Positions 1 to 7,745 of a stretch of DNA of 22,042 nt are shown here, piece after piece. This stretch comes from an uncultured Actinomycetes bacterium. GTDB lineage: Bacteria; Actinomycetota; Actinomycetes; Nanopelagicales; Nanopelagicaceae. A program made the position numbers and the translations under genes. The notes below the pieces were generated by a model, which was given only the letters and a program-made list of their open reading frames with translations, made no database searches and was not told the origin of the DNA. Location: contig CAIPLJ010000010.1 in NCBI GenBank assembly GCA_903865885.1, positions 1 to 22,042 on the forward strand, read 5' to 3'. Each line of letters opens with the position of its first letter. Within the stretch, counting starts at the first letter, position 1.

Positions 1-173
1 AAGACTGGGAGTGATGTGCCATCAATATCGACAACTTGGCCACCCTTTCCTGGTGTAACTCCACCAACAACTTTGGTACCTGATGCGAGCATACGACGAG
101 TGTGCTTAGTTCCTTCAGAGCCAGTCATACCTTGAACGATGACCTTGCTTGATTCGTTGATAAAGATTGACAT
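1..173 (-). CDS. sucD: Succinyl-CoA ligase, ADP-forming, alpha subunit (N-terminal part only)
   Basis: Partial gene: the start codon lies at 171-173 and the 3' part runs off the left edge. The visible N-terminus reads MSIFINESSKVIVQGMTGSE and continues with a KHTRRMLASGT-type segment and a GGVTPGKGG segment. This is the CoA-binding Rossmann start typical of SucD, which carries the phosphohistidine later in the chain, outside the window. With SucC it forms the ligase that converts succinyl-CoA to succinate with substrate-level phosphorylation in the TCA cycle. The ATG shares one base with the sucC stop codon (TAATG), so translation is coupled to sucC directly upstream. The identity is secure; the nucleotide specificity is not visible here. 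Confidence 0.93.
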   Translation of the reverse strand, partial: MSIFINESSKVIVQGMTGSEGTKHTRRMLASGTKVVGGVTPGKGGQVVDIDGTSLPV

Positions 174-1339
174 TACTTTGCCGCCAATTCTGCAGCACGT
201 GATGCTGCACCATCCATAGTTTCGGCTTGCTCAACCAATGGGTGGTTTGCAGCGTTAAGAATTGCGCGTCCTTCAAGAACGTTATTTCCATCAAGGCGCA
301 CCACGATTGGCTTTGTCGCCTTTGGTCCAAGTAATTCAAGTGCTTGCACGATTCCATTTGCAACGGCATCGCATGCTGTGATTCCACCGAATACATTGAC
401 GAATACGCTCTTTACATCGGGATCACCGAGAATGATCGAGAGGCCATCTGCCATAACTTGGGCTGATGCACCGCCACCAATATCGAGGAAGTTTGCTGGG
501 CGCATTCCGCCGAACTTTTCGCCGGCATATGCAACAACATCGAGCGTTGACATTACAAGTCCTGCACCGTTGCCGATGATTCCGACCTGGCCGTTGTCGA
601 GCTTGACGTAGTTCAGCCCCTTCTCTTTCGCAGCAGCCTCTAGCGCATTTGCAGATGCATGATCGATAAGTGCTTCATGGCTTGGCTGACGGAAATCTGC
701 ATTCTCATCGAGAGTGACCTTGCCATCGAGTGCAACAACGCGCCCATCTTCAGTCTTTACGAGTGGGTTTACTTCTACAAGAGTTGCATCTTCAGATTGG
801 AATGTCTCCCAGAGCTTGACCAATACATCGGCAACTTGATCTGCAACATCTTGTGGGAACTGTGCTTGTGCAACGATCTCTTTCGCCTTAGCCAATGAAA
901 TGCCGTCGACGGCGCTTACTGGAACTTTTGCAAGCTTTTCAGGTGCTGTATGTGCAACCTCTTCAATCTCCATTCCGCCGGCAACTGATGCCATAACAAG
1001 GAAGGTGCGATTAGAGCGATCGAGAAGAATAGAGACGTAATATTCAGATGCAATTGGTGCTGCTTGAGCAATCATCACTTGATGAACTGTGTGGCCCTTA
1101 ATATCCATTCCGAGAATTGCACTTGCTTTTTCAAATGTATCTGCTGCATCTACTGCAAGCTTTACGCCACCAGCTTTTCCGCGTCCACCAACTTTTACCT
1201 GCGCTTTAACGACAACTTTTCCACCCATCTTTGCAGCGGCATCGCGTGCTTGCTCGGGAGTTGTAGCAACTGCACCTTGTAAAACAGGAACAGAGTGCTT
1301 TTCAAAAAGATCGCGTGCTTGGTATTCGTAGAGATCCAC
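173..1339 (-). CDS. sucC: Succinyl-CoA ligase, ADP-forming, beta subunit
   Basis: The 388-residue protein has the normal SucC length. It begins MDLYEYQARDLFEKHSVPV and has the N-terminal ATP-grasp fold with the VVKAQVKVGGRGKAGGVKLA nucleotide-binding segment (about residues 43-62). A LVEVNPLV segment supplies metal and ATP ligands, followed by ALDGKVTLDENADFR. The C-terminal ligase domain contains the glycine-rich GNGAGLVMSTLD and FGGITACDAVANG segments. It binds nucleotide and succinate in the SucCD complex of the TCA cycle. The start codon is GTG (1337-1339), chosen because an AAGGAG ribosome site sits a few bases upstream and because the N-terminus matches the family. A possible -10 box TAAGAT lies at 1375-1380 in the 50-bp gap to pcrA, without a convincing -35. 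The stop overlaps the sucD start by one base. Confidence 0.96.
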   Translation of the reverse strand: MDLYEYQARDLFEKHSVPVLQGAVATTPEQARDAAAKMGGKVVVKAQVKVGGRGKAGGVKLAVDAADTFEKASAILGMDIKGHTVHQVMIAQAAPIASEYYVSILLDRSNRTFLVMASVAGGMEIEEVAHTAPEKLAKVPVSAVDGISLAKAKEIVAQAQFPQDVADQVADVLVKLWETFQSEDATLVEVNPLVKTEDGRVVALDGKVTLDENADFRQPSHEALIDHASANALEAAAKEKGLNYVKLDNGQVGIIGNGAGLVMSTLDVVAYAGEKFGGMRPANFLDIGGGASAQVMADGLSIILGDPDVKSVFVNVFGGITACDAVANGIVQALELLGPKATKPIVVRLDGNNVLEGRAILNAANHPLVEQAETMDGAASRAAELAAK

Positions 1340-1389
1340 GTAGGCTCCTTAAGGCGGCAGTTATCGAGAGCCCAATCTTAAGTGCTTAT

Positions 1390-3633
1390 CTAGAGAGCTG
1401 TGACAGGGGCGTAGCGCAGCAGCAACCGTTTATCGCCGTATTGTCCGAAGTTGATGGTCGCCTCTGACTTATCGCCTTCTCCTGCAAGTGCAACAACGGT
1501 GCCCAATCCAAATGTGTCATGTGACACACGCTGTCCGACTTCGAGAACCATCGCAGTTGATTTCTTTCCGGTGGCTCGAGGTGGTGGTCCAGATGGAAGG
1601 CGAGATTTCTTCACAGCAGATGATGTTGTGAACGTGCTGCGTCCTTCATTCTTCCATTCGATTAATTCGGTAGGGATCTCATCCAAGAAACGTGAAGCAG
1701 GGTTGTACTTCGGAGTTCCGAACGTTAAACGGTATTCGGCTCGCGAAATGTAGAGACGTTTTTCTGCACGTGTTAAACCAACATATGCAAGGCGTCGCTC
1801 TTCTTCAACTTCTTTAGGATCATCCAATGTACGTGCATGAGGAAAGATTCCGTCCTCCATGCCTGTAAGAAATACTGTTGGGAACTCGAGTCCCTTTGCA
1901 GTGTGCAAAGTCATCAAGGTAACAACTCCCCCATGGTCTTCACCATCGGGTATGTCATCTGCATCTGCAACGAGTGAAACTTTTTCTAGGAATCCTGAGA
2001 GAGAAATTTCTTCATCTTCGCCGAGCTCTTCAAATGGGCGCTCTTCATACTCCATCGATGCGGAGACGAGTTCCTTAAGGTTTTCAACGCGGACTTCATC
2101 TTGTGGATCTTTGCTGGCTTCGAGCTCGGTGAGTAAACCTGATTGTTCGAGAACTGCTTCGATGATGACAGATGGCTTTGTCTTTGCTTCTACCAGTGTT
2201 TGCAGTGCAACTAACATCGAGGTAAATGTTGCGATGGATTGAGAGGCTTTATTGGGAACGGATGTCGCCTCAGATACGCGCAGAAGAGCGTTCCAGAATG
2301 AGATGCCTTGTGCTTCTGCAAAGATTTCAACTTCTTCTAGCGCGCGATCGCCGATGCCTCGTTTGGGCAAATTGATAATGCGTCGAATAGATACTTCATC
2401 ATTGGGATTAGCCAATACCCGCAGATAGGCGAGTAAATCCTTTACCTCTTTACGTTCGTAGAATCGAAGTCCACCAACGACTTTATAAGGAATTGCTGCG
2501 CGCATAAAGATTTCTTCAAAGATACGAGATTGCGCGTTGGTGCGGTAGAAAACTGCGGTATCACCAGGATTGGAGTGGCCCATATCTTGCAATGAGCGAA
2601 TCTCAGATTTAATGAATTCGGCTTCGTCATATTCGGATTCGGCGACATATCCAACAAGTGGTGCACCTGATCCTGCCTCGGACCAGAGGTTCTTCTCTTT
2701 ACGCGATTCATTCTTTGTGATGACGGCGTTGGCTGCGTTAAGAATATTTTGCGTAGATCGGTAATTTTGTTCGAGCAGAACAGTTGCAGCATTGGGGTAA
2801 TCGACTTCAAATTGAAGAATATTGCGAATTGTTGCACCGCGAAAACCATAGATTGATTGGTCTGCATCTCCTACGACACAGAGTTCGGCGAGTGGAAATC
2901 CATCGCCTTCAACGCCGGTGAGCTCTTTGACTAATACATACTGTGCGTGGTTGGTGTCCTGATATTCATCGACCAAGATATGGCGAAAGCGCGAACGAAA
3001 GCGCGCCTTGGCTTCGGGGAATTTCTGTAAGACCTGTACTGTCTTCATAATCAGATCATCGAAATCCATTGCGTTGGCTTGCTGCAAGCGCTTCTCGTAC
3101 ATCGTATAAACGTCCGCCACGATAGTTTCGAATTGATTTGTGGCGTGGCTCAGATATTCGTATGGAGTCTGCAGTTCGTTCTTGGCATTGGAGATGAGGT
3201 TTTGAAATTGACGTGGAGGATAACGCTTGGGATCGAGGTTGAGGGTCTCCATGACGCGCGAGATTAATTTCTGCGAATCGGCAGAGTCGTAGATGCTAAA
3301 GGTGCTGCTATATCCAAGGCGCTCTACCTCTTGACGAAGCATGCGAACACAAGATGAGTGAAATGTTGAGACCCACATAGATTTTGCGATGGGGCCAACG
3401 AGTTCTGTCACGCGCTCTTTCATCTCGCCAGCTGCCTTATTGGTGAAGGTAATCGCCAAGATTTCATACGGGCGAACTTCGCGACGAGCCATGATGTAGG
3501 CGATGCGACGAGTAAGAACTCGAGTCTTTCCAGAACCAGCACCTGCAACGACCAATAACGGTGAACCGGCATGAGCGACCGCCTTCTGTTGCTGCGGATT
3601 GAGTCCGTCGAGCAAAGGGTCGGTCATCGTCAT
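1390..3633 (-). CDS. pcrA: ATP-dependent 3'-5' DNA helicase PcrA/UvrD1 (SF1A)
   Basis: The 747-residue SF1A helicase shows the full motif set. Counting from the ATG at 3631-3633: Walker A GAGSGKT at residues 31-37, motif Ia ITFTNKAAGEM, Walker B VDEYQDTN at 221-228, GDADQSIYGFRGA (motif III), LEQNYRST (motif IV), LMTLHTAKGLEF (motif V) and AYVGLTRAEKRLYI (motif VI). The C-terminus (VGQRVSHDTFGLGTVVAL) is the Tudor-like PcrA tail known to contact RNA polymerase. It acts in nucleotide excision repair and in removing stalled polymerase or recombination filaments. An open frame continues 55 codons upstream, but that extension does not resemble the family and would overlap the divergent gene. The ATG at 3625-3627 is a second candidate start. 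No Shine-Dalgarno is visible; a TAGACT -10 box seven bases upstream suggests a leaderless transcript. Confidence 0.95.
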   Translation of the reverse strand: MTMTDPLLDGLNPQQQKAVAHAGSPLLVVAGAGSGKTRVLTRRIAYIMARREVRPYEILAITFTNKAAGEMKERVTELVGPIAKSMWVSTFHSSCVRMLRQEVERLGYSSTFSIYDSADSQKLISRVMETLNLDPKRYPPRQFQNLISNAKNELQTPYEYLSHATNQFETIVADVYTMYEKRLQQANAMDFDDLIMKTVQVLQKFPEAKARFRSRFRHILVDEYQDTNHAQYVLVKELTGVEGDGFPLAELCVVGDADQSIYGFRGATIRNILQFEVDYPNAATVLLEQNYRSTQNILNAANAVITKNESRKEKNLWSEAGSGAPLVGYVAESEYDEAEFIKSEIRSLQDMGHSNPGDTAVFYRTNAQSRIFEEIFMRAAIPYKVVGGLRFYERKEVKDLLAYLRVLANPNDEVSIRRIINLPKRGIGDRALEEVEIFAEAQGISFWNALLRVSEATSVPNKASQSIATFTSMLVALQTLVEAKTKPSVIIEAVLEQSGLLTELEASKDPQDEVRVENLKELVSASMEYEERPFEELGEDEEISLSGFLEKVSLVADADDIPDGEDHGGVVTLMTLHTAKGLEFPTVFLTGMEDGIFPHARTLDDPKEVEEERRLAYVGLTRAEKRLYISRAEYRLTFGTPKYNPASRFLDEIPTELIEWKNEGRSTFTTSSAVKKSRLPSGPPPRATGKKSTAMVLEVGQRVSHDTFGLGTVVALAGEGDKSEATINFGQYGDKRLLLRYAPVTAL

Positions 3634-3640
3634 GGCGGGG

Positions 3641-3653
3641 AGTCTATTAGGCT
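3641..3653. promoter_or_regulatory. Back-to-back -10 boxes of a divergent, apparently leaderless promoter pair
   Basis: Only 28 bp separate the divergent starts of pcrA and the PIG-L gene. On the minus strand TAGACT (3641-3646) fits the actinobacterial TAnnnT -10 pattern and lies 7 bases before the pcrA ATG. On the plus strand TAGGCT (3648-3653) lies 8 bases before the PIG-L ATG. At these distances transcription would begin at or near the A of each ATG. Neither gene has a clear ribosome site. The two boxes are separated by a single base, so RNA polymerase binding on the two sides should be mutually exclusive. The assignment is an inference from motif and spacing. Confidence 0.5.
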
Positions 3654-3661
3654 TGTATGTC

Positions 3662-4387
3662 ATGGAGCCGATATCAGATTCAGAGATCAAGCGCGTTTTA
3701 GTAGTCAATGCCCATCCCGATGATTCGGACTTCGGCGCATCAGGAACTATTGCGCAGTGGGTGCAGCAAGGCATTGTGGTCTCGTATGTTCTCTGCACTA
3801 ATGGTGATCAAGGTGGCGAAGAATCTGGTTTTACCAAGGAAGAGATGCCAGCAGTACGTCAGCGCGAACAACGCGCAGCATGTGCAGCTCTCGGTATCAG
3901 CGATGTCACATTCTTAAATTATGTCGATGGCCATCTCGAACCAACTATTGCTCTTAGAAAAGATATTGTCCGTCAAATTCGTCGTGTGCAACCAGATCGC
4001 ATCGTCTGCCAATCACCTGAACGCAATTGGGAACGCATTGGCGCAAGCCACCCAGATCACTTAGCTGCAGGCGAGGCAACGATTCAAGCTGTCTACCCCG
4101 ATGCTCGTAATCCCTTTGCCTTTACTGATCTCCTTGAAAAAGAAGGTCTACAACCATGGCGCACAAAGGAAGTATGGATGCAGGGACATGCAGAACCTGA
4201 TCACTTCGTAGATATCACTGACACATTCCATTTCAAACTTGCAGCGCTAAGAGAACATGCTTCACAGACTGGTCACGTAGAAAATCTCGAAGAGATGCTT
4301 CGCGAATGGGGTCAGCGCAACGCTGGAGTTGGCAAACTTCCTGAAGGTCGTATCGCTGAAGCTTTTAAGATAGTTAATACAAATTAA
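3662..4387 (+). CDS. PIG-L/LmbE-family zinc-dependent N-deacetylase
   Basis: The 241-residue protein has the two zinc motifs of the family: AHPDD at residues 17-21, followed by DFGASG, and a downstream HPDH at 130-133. GDQGGEE (about 48-54) and a RQREQRAA helix are also typical. Family members (MshB, Mca, BshB, LmbE-like proteins) remove acyl groups from GlcNAc or related amide substrates. In actinobacteria several serve mycothiol synthesis or detoxification. I cannot assign MshB or Mca specifically, because the first motif reads HPDDSDFG rather than the HPDDE form usual in those two. The start at 3662 is chosen because the frame upstream overlaps pcrA and has no family similarity. It is the only plus-strand gene between pcrA and whiB3, and it converges on the cyclophilin gene with a 15-bp gap and no visible terminator. 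Confidence 0.85.
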   Translation: MEPISDSEIKRVLVVNAHPDDSDFGASGTIAQWVQQGIVVSYVLCTNGDQGGEESGFTKEEMPAVRQREQRAACAALGISDVTFLNYVDGHLEPTIALRKDIVRQIRRVQPDRIVCQSPERNWERIGASHPDHLAAGEATIQAVYPDARNPFAFTDLLEKEGLQPWRTKEVWMQGHAEPDHFVDITDTFHFKLAALREHASQTGHVENLEEMLREWGQRNAGVGKLPEGRIAEAFKIVNTN

Positions 4388-4402
4388 TTAACTTCTTACA
4401 AA

Positions 4403-5080
4403 TTACTTAGCTACTGCTTTTTTAATCTCAACAGTCTGGATGGGATATCCATCTCCTGCATACATCGCTTGAGTTCCGCTCATTTGATATGCACCCACTG
4501 CGCCAACTTTCTGCACAAGATCTAAACCTTTTGTGATCTTGCCCCAGATTGTATAATTAGCGCCAAGTGTTGTGTCTTGATAGACAAGGAAGAACTGTGA
4601 ACCATTGGTCTTGGGGCCAGAGTTAGCCATAGCAACTGTTCCTGCTGGGTAATTGATACCTGTTGCTACGGGAAGATTCTCATCTACATATCCGGTCCAT
4701 CCAGTCGGAGAGCCACTTCCGCTTGCAGTGGGATCGCCACATTGCAGAACAAATATTCCTTGAGTTGTCAGACGGTGGCAGAGAGAGTTGTTGTAGTAAC
4801 CAGCGTTTGCAAGTGCTGCAATAGAAGTCACTGTAATCGGTGCCTTTGAACCGAGCAAAGCGATAACGATGTCTCCGCAGTTCGTAGTAATAGTTAATGT
4901 CTTTGCGGGTGTCTTAGTAGCTGCTGCTGGCTGCTTCACCGTTGCAGGTGTGTGGCCTTTTGCAGTGCTCTTGGCACATCCTGCAACTGATGTTGGACGC
5001 GTTGCTGCGTGGGCTGGAGTGAGTGAGACTAAAGCAAGAAGTGAGCTTGTGAGCAGTGCGATCGCGGTCGTTCTCTTCAT
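4403..5080 (-). CDS. Secreted cyclophilin-type peptidyl-prolyl cis-trans isomerase
   Basis: The 225-residue protein begins MKRTTAIALLTSSLLALVSL, a Sec signal peptide with a likely cleavage after TPAHA (residue 25). It has no lipobox cysteine. A Pro/Ala/Thr-rich linker of about 35 residues follows, then a cyclophilin domain. The family motif FHR...QGGDP appears as CHRLTTQGIFVLQCGDP, and the active-site strand as MANSGPKTNGSQFF. It should catalyse prolyl isomerisation of proteins outside the membrane. The start is the ATG at 5078-5080, 10 bases after the guaA stop, with AGGAA ahead of it. The frame extends into guaA but without similarity. It is the last gene of the guaB-guaB3-guaA operon and is probably co-transcribed; no separate promoter is visible. 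The two cysteines in the domain are not part of the usual motif. Confidence 0.9.
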   Translation of the reverse strand: MKRTTAIALLTSSLLALVSLTPAHAATRPTSVAGCAKSTAKGHTPATVKQPAAATKTPAKTLTITTNCGDIVIALLGSKAPITVTSIAALANAGYYNNSLCHRLTTQGIFVLQCGDPTASGSGSPTGWTGYVDENLPVATGINYPAGTVAMANSGPKTNGSQFFLVYQDTTLGANYTIWGKITKGLDLVQKVGAVGAYQMSGTQAMYAGDGYPIQTVEIKKAVAK

Positions 5081-5090
5081 TCTGCGGTTC

Positions 5091-6641
5091 CTATTCCCAT
5101 TCAATCGTGCCAGGCGGCTTACTTGTTACATCAACGACAACGCGGTTTACCTCACGGACTTCATTGGTAATGCGCGTTGAAATCTTCTCGAGAACATCAT
5201 ACGGAATGCGTGACCAATCTGCGGTCATTGCATCTTCACTTGAAACTGGACGCAGAACTATTGGGTGGCCATAGGTGCGACCATCACCTTGAACTCCAAC
5301 GCTGCGGACATCGGCGAGCAATACAACAGGACATTGCCAGATCTGGCGATCAAGGCCGGCAGCTTTGAGTTCAGTGCGCGCAATGAGATCTGCATGGCGC
5401 AGAATTTCTAAACGTTCTCTCGTGACTTCACCGATGATGCGGATACCAAGTCCTGGCCCTGGGAACGGTTGGCGCCAGATGATCTCTTCAGGCAAACCAA
5501 GTTCAAGACCTACGTGGCGGACCTCATCTTTAAAGAGCGTGCGAAGTGGTTCTACTAACTTAAATTTCAAATCATCAGGGAGTCCACCCACATTGTGGTG
5601 CGATTTAATATTTGCCGTTCCTGTTCCGCCACCTGATTCAACGACATCGGGATACAAGGTGCCCTGGACTAGGAATTCAACATCTCCCCCAGCTGCGATA
5701 TCACGGGCTGCTTTTTCAAAGGATCGAATGAATTCACGGCCAATAATCTTGCGCTTCTCTTCAGGGTCTGTAACACCTGCGAGTGCACTGAGGAACTGAT
5801 CAACAGCGTCAACGACAACGAGATCGACTCCGGTGGATGCAACAAAGTCGCGCTGTACTTGCTCGGATTCTCCACTTCGTAGCAGCCCGTGATCTACGAA
5901 TACACAGGTCAACTGCTTGCCCACTGCGCGTTGAACGATTGCTGCAGCAACTGCAGAATCGACTCCACCAGAGAGACCGCAGATAACGCGCTTATCACCA
6001 ATGACAGCCTTCGCCTTTGCAACTTCATCTTCAGCAATATTGTGAGTTGTCCATGTTGGCTTGCAACCTGCAATATTGATCAGCCAATTCTTGAGGATGG
6101 CTTGTCCGTGTTCTGAGTGAAGAACTTCGGGATGGAATTGAACTCCAGCTAATTTGCCGGAGGCATCTTCAAAAGCTGCAATCGGTGTATCTGAAGTTGA
6201 TGCAGTGACGCTAAATCCACACGGGACTTCAGAGACAGCATCACCATGAGACATCCATACAGATTGAGATGCAGGAAGTCCTGCAAACATCTTTGAGCCT
6301 GCTTTAACATCTAAAGGAGTGCGACCAAATTCGGACTTGCCAGTCTGCGCAACTACGCCAGCAAGGGCTGCTGCCATTGTTTGAAATCCGTAACAGATTC
6401 CAAAGACAGGGATACCGAGAGCGAAGATTGCAGGATCTACCTTGGGGGCATGATCTGCGTAGACAGAAGACGGCCCACCCGACAAGATAATTGCTTCGGG
6501 GTTCTTTGCACTTACTTCAAGTGCGGTAATTGATGATGGAACAATTTCAGAGTACACATTGGCTTCACGAACACGTCGCGCAATCAGTTGTGCATATTGC
6601 GCGCCAAAATCGACGACAAGGACGCCGTGCTTATCGGCCAT
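5091..6641 (-). CDS. guaA: GMP synthase (glutamine-hydrolysing)
   Basis: The 516-residue enzyme converts XMP to GMP with ATP and glutamine. The N-terminal class-I amidotransferase carries the nucleophile Cys83 in GICYGFQTM and the FHPEV segment with His170 and Glu172. The ATP pyrophosphatase domain has the PP-loop SGGVDS at 224-229. The C-terminal dimerisation domain contains KSHHNVGGLP and ends TSKPPGTIEWE, as in canonical GuaA. The usual GICYGMQ is GICYGFQ here, a conservative change. The ATG (6639-6641) lies inside the end of guaB3, an 11-bp overlap, and no clear ribosome site is seen, so translation probably depends on ribosomes finishing guaB3. It is the third gene of the guanine operon. 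Confidence 0.97.
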   Translation of the reverse strand: MADKHGVLVVDFGAQYAQLIARRVREANVYSEIVPSSITALEVSAKNPEAIILSGGPSSVYADHAPKVDPAIFALGIPVFGICYGFQTMAAALAGVVAQTGKSEFGRTPLDVKAGSKMFAGLPASQSVWMSHGDAVSEVPCGFSVTASTSDTPIAAFEDASGKLAGVQFHPEVLHSEHGQAILKNWLINIAGCKPTWTTHNIAEDEVAKAKAVIGDKRVICGLSGGVDSAVAAAIVQRAVGKQLTCVFVDHGLLRSGESEQVQRDFVASTGVDLVVVDAVDQFLSALAGVTDPEEKRKIIGREFIRSFEKAARDIAAGGDVEFLVQGTLYPDVVESGGGTGTANIKSHHNVGGLPDDLKFKLVEPLRTLFKDEVRHVGLELGLPEEIIWRQPFPGPGLGIRIIGEVTRERLEILRHADLIARTELKAAGLDRQIWQCPVVLLADVRSVGVQGDGRTYGHPIVLRPVSSEDAMTADWSRIPYDVLEKISTRITNEVREVNRVVVDVTSKPPGTIEWE

Positions 6642-7743
6642 GCTGCATAATGATTTCTACGCGCTGGAATGACTTCACATCCGAGTATCCGCAGGTGGCC
6701 ATTGCACGACGTAGTGCGCCAAATAAATTCATGGATCCATCAGATGTATGTGATGGGCCATTGAGTACTTCTTCAAGAGTTCCAACTGTTCCAACGTTTA
6801 CGCGCTGACCACGTGGAACTTCTGGGTGATATGCCTCAGATCCCCAGTGCCAACCAAGTCCAGGAGACTCAACAGCTTTTGCAAGCGCCGAGCCCATCAT
6901 GACAGCATCGGCTCCACATGCAATTGCCTTTGCGATATCGCCAGATTTTCCAACAGAACCATCTGCAATAACGTGAACATAACGTCCACCAGATTCATCG
7001 AGGTATTCACGGCGCGCTGCCGCGACATCGGCAACTGCTGTAGCCATCGGTACTTGAATTCCAAGAACTGTCTGCGTTGTGTGTGCTGCTCCCCCACCGA
7101 AACCGACGAGAACGCCAGCTGCTCCGGCGCGCATCAAGTGAAGTGCACCAGTTGTTGTGGCTACTCCGCCGACAATGACAGGAACGTCGAGTTCGTAGAT
7201 AAATTTCTTGAGGTTGAGGGCTTCACTCTCAGATGCAACGTGTTCAGCAGAAACAGTTGTTCCGCGGATGACGAAGATATCTACCCCTGCATCAATCACT
7301 GCTTTGTGAAGCTGTGCTGTGCGCTGTGGTGATAGAGATGCTGCAACAGTGACGCCCGAATCGCGAATCTGCTTGATGCGCTCTTTAATCAATTCTGGGC
7401 GGATAGGGGCTGCATAAATTTCTTGCATACGACGCGTTGCATGCTTATCTGGCATCGATGCGATTTCACCCAGTGGAATACGTGGATCGTCATAGCGAGT
7501 CCACAAACCCTCAAGATTCAGTACACCAAGGCCGCCAAGTTTTCCGATTGCAATAGCTGTTTCGGGAGATACAACTGAATCCATAGGAGCTGCAATAAGC
7601 GGAAGATCAAACTTGTAGGCATCAATCTGCCATGACGTACTTACCTCTTCAGGTGTTCGTGTTCGACGGCTTGGCACAATTGCAATATCGTCGAATGAAT
7701 AAGCCTGGCGGGCACGTTTTCCGGGAGCGATTTCGTAATCCAT
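6631..7743 (-). CDS. guaB3: GuaB3-family IMP dehydrogenase-related protein, catalytic Cys replaced by His
   Basis: The 370-residue TIM-barrel protein starts MDYEIAPGKRARQAYSFDDI. It is collinear with actinobacterial GuaB3 (M. tuberculosis Rv3410c type) and lacks CBS domains, as the family does. It keeps AAPMDSVVSPE and the phosphate-binding HVIADGSVGKSGDIAKA and GADAVMMGSALA segments. The loop that in IMP dehydrogenases reads GPGSICTTR reads GGGAAHTTQ here (residues 216-224), so His221 occupies the position of the hydride-transfer thioimidate Cys. The RY dyad of the flap is also absent. Established work reports IMP dehydrogenase activity for the cyanobacterial GuaB3 and an unknown role for the actinobacterial one. 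Enzyme activity as IMPDH is doubtful, and a regulatory or different catalytic role is possible. The gene starts two bases after the guaB stop and overlaps guaA by 11 bp. Confidence 0.9.
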   Translation of the reverse strand: MDYEIAPGKRARQAYSFDDIAIVPSRRTRTPEEVSTSWQIDAYKFDLPLIAAPMDSVVSPETAIAIGKLGGLGVLNLEGLWTRYDDPRIPLGEIASMPDKHATRRMQEIYAAPIRPELIKERIKQIRDSGVTVAASLSPQRTAQLHKAVIDAGVDIFVIRGTTVSAEHVASESEALNLKKFIYELDVPVIVGGVATTTGALHLMRAGAAGVLVGFGGGAAHTTQTVLGIQVPMATAVADVAAARREYLDESGGRYVHVIADGSVGKSGDIAKAIACGADAVMMGSALAKAVESPGLGWHWGSEAYHPEVPRGQRVNVGTVGTLEEVLNGPSHTSDGSMNLFGALRRAMATCGYSDVKSFQRVEIIMQHGR

Positions 7744-7745
7744 AG

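Noticed and set aside
3634..3798. 55-codon N-terminal extension of PcrA
   Set aside because: It would overlap the PIG-L gene, has no ribosome site and no family similarity. The family start matches the Met at 3633.
4388..4402. Terminator between the convergent PIG-L and cyclophilin genes
   Set aside because: The 15-bp gap is AT-rich without an inverted repeat.
6826..7332. A 168-codon plus-strand open frame rich in Cys opposite guaB3
   Set aside because: Antisense to a conserved gene, with no ribosome site and no domain. The Cys richness comes from reading GCA/ACA codons on the reverse strand.
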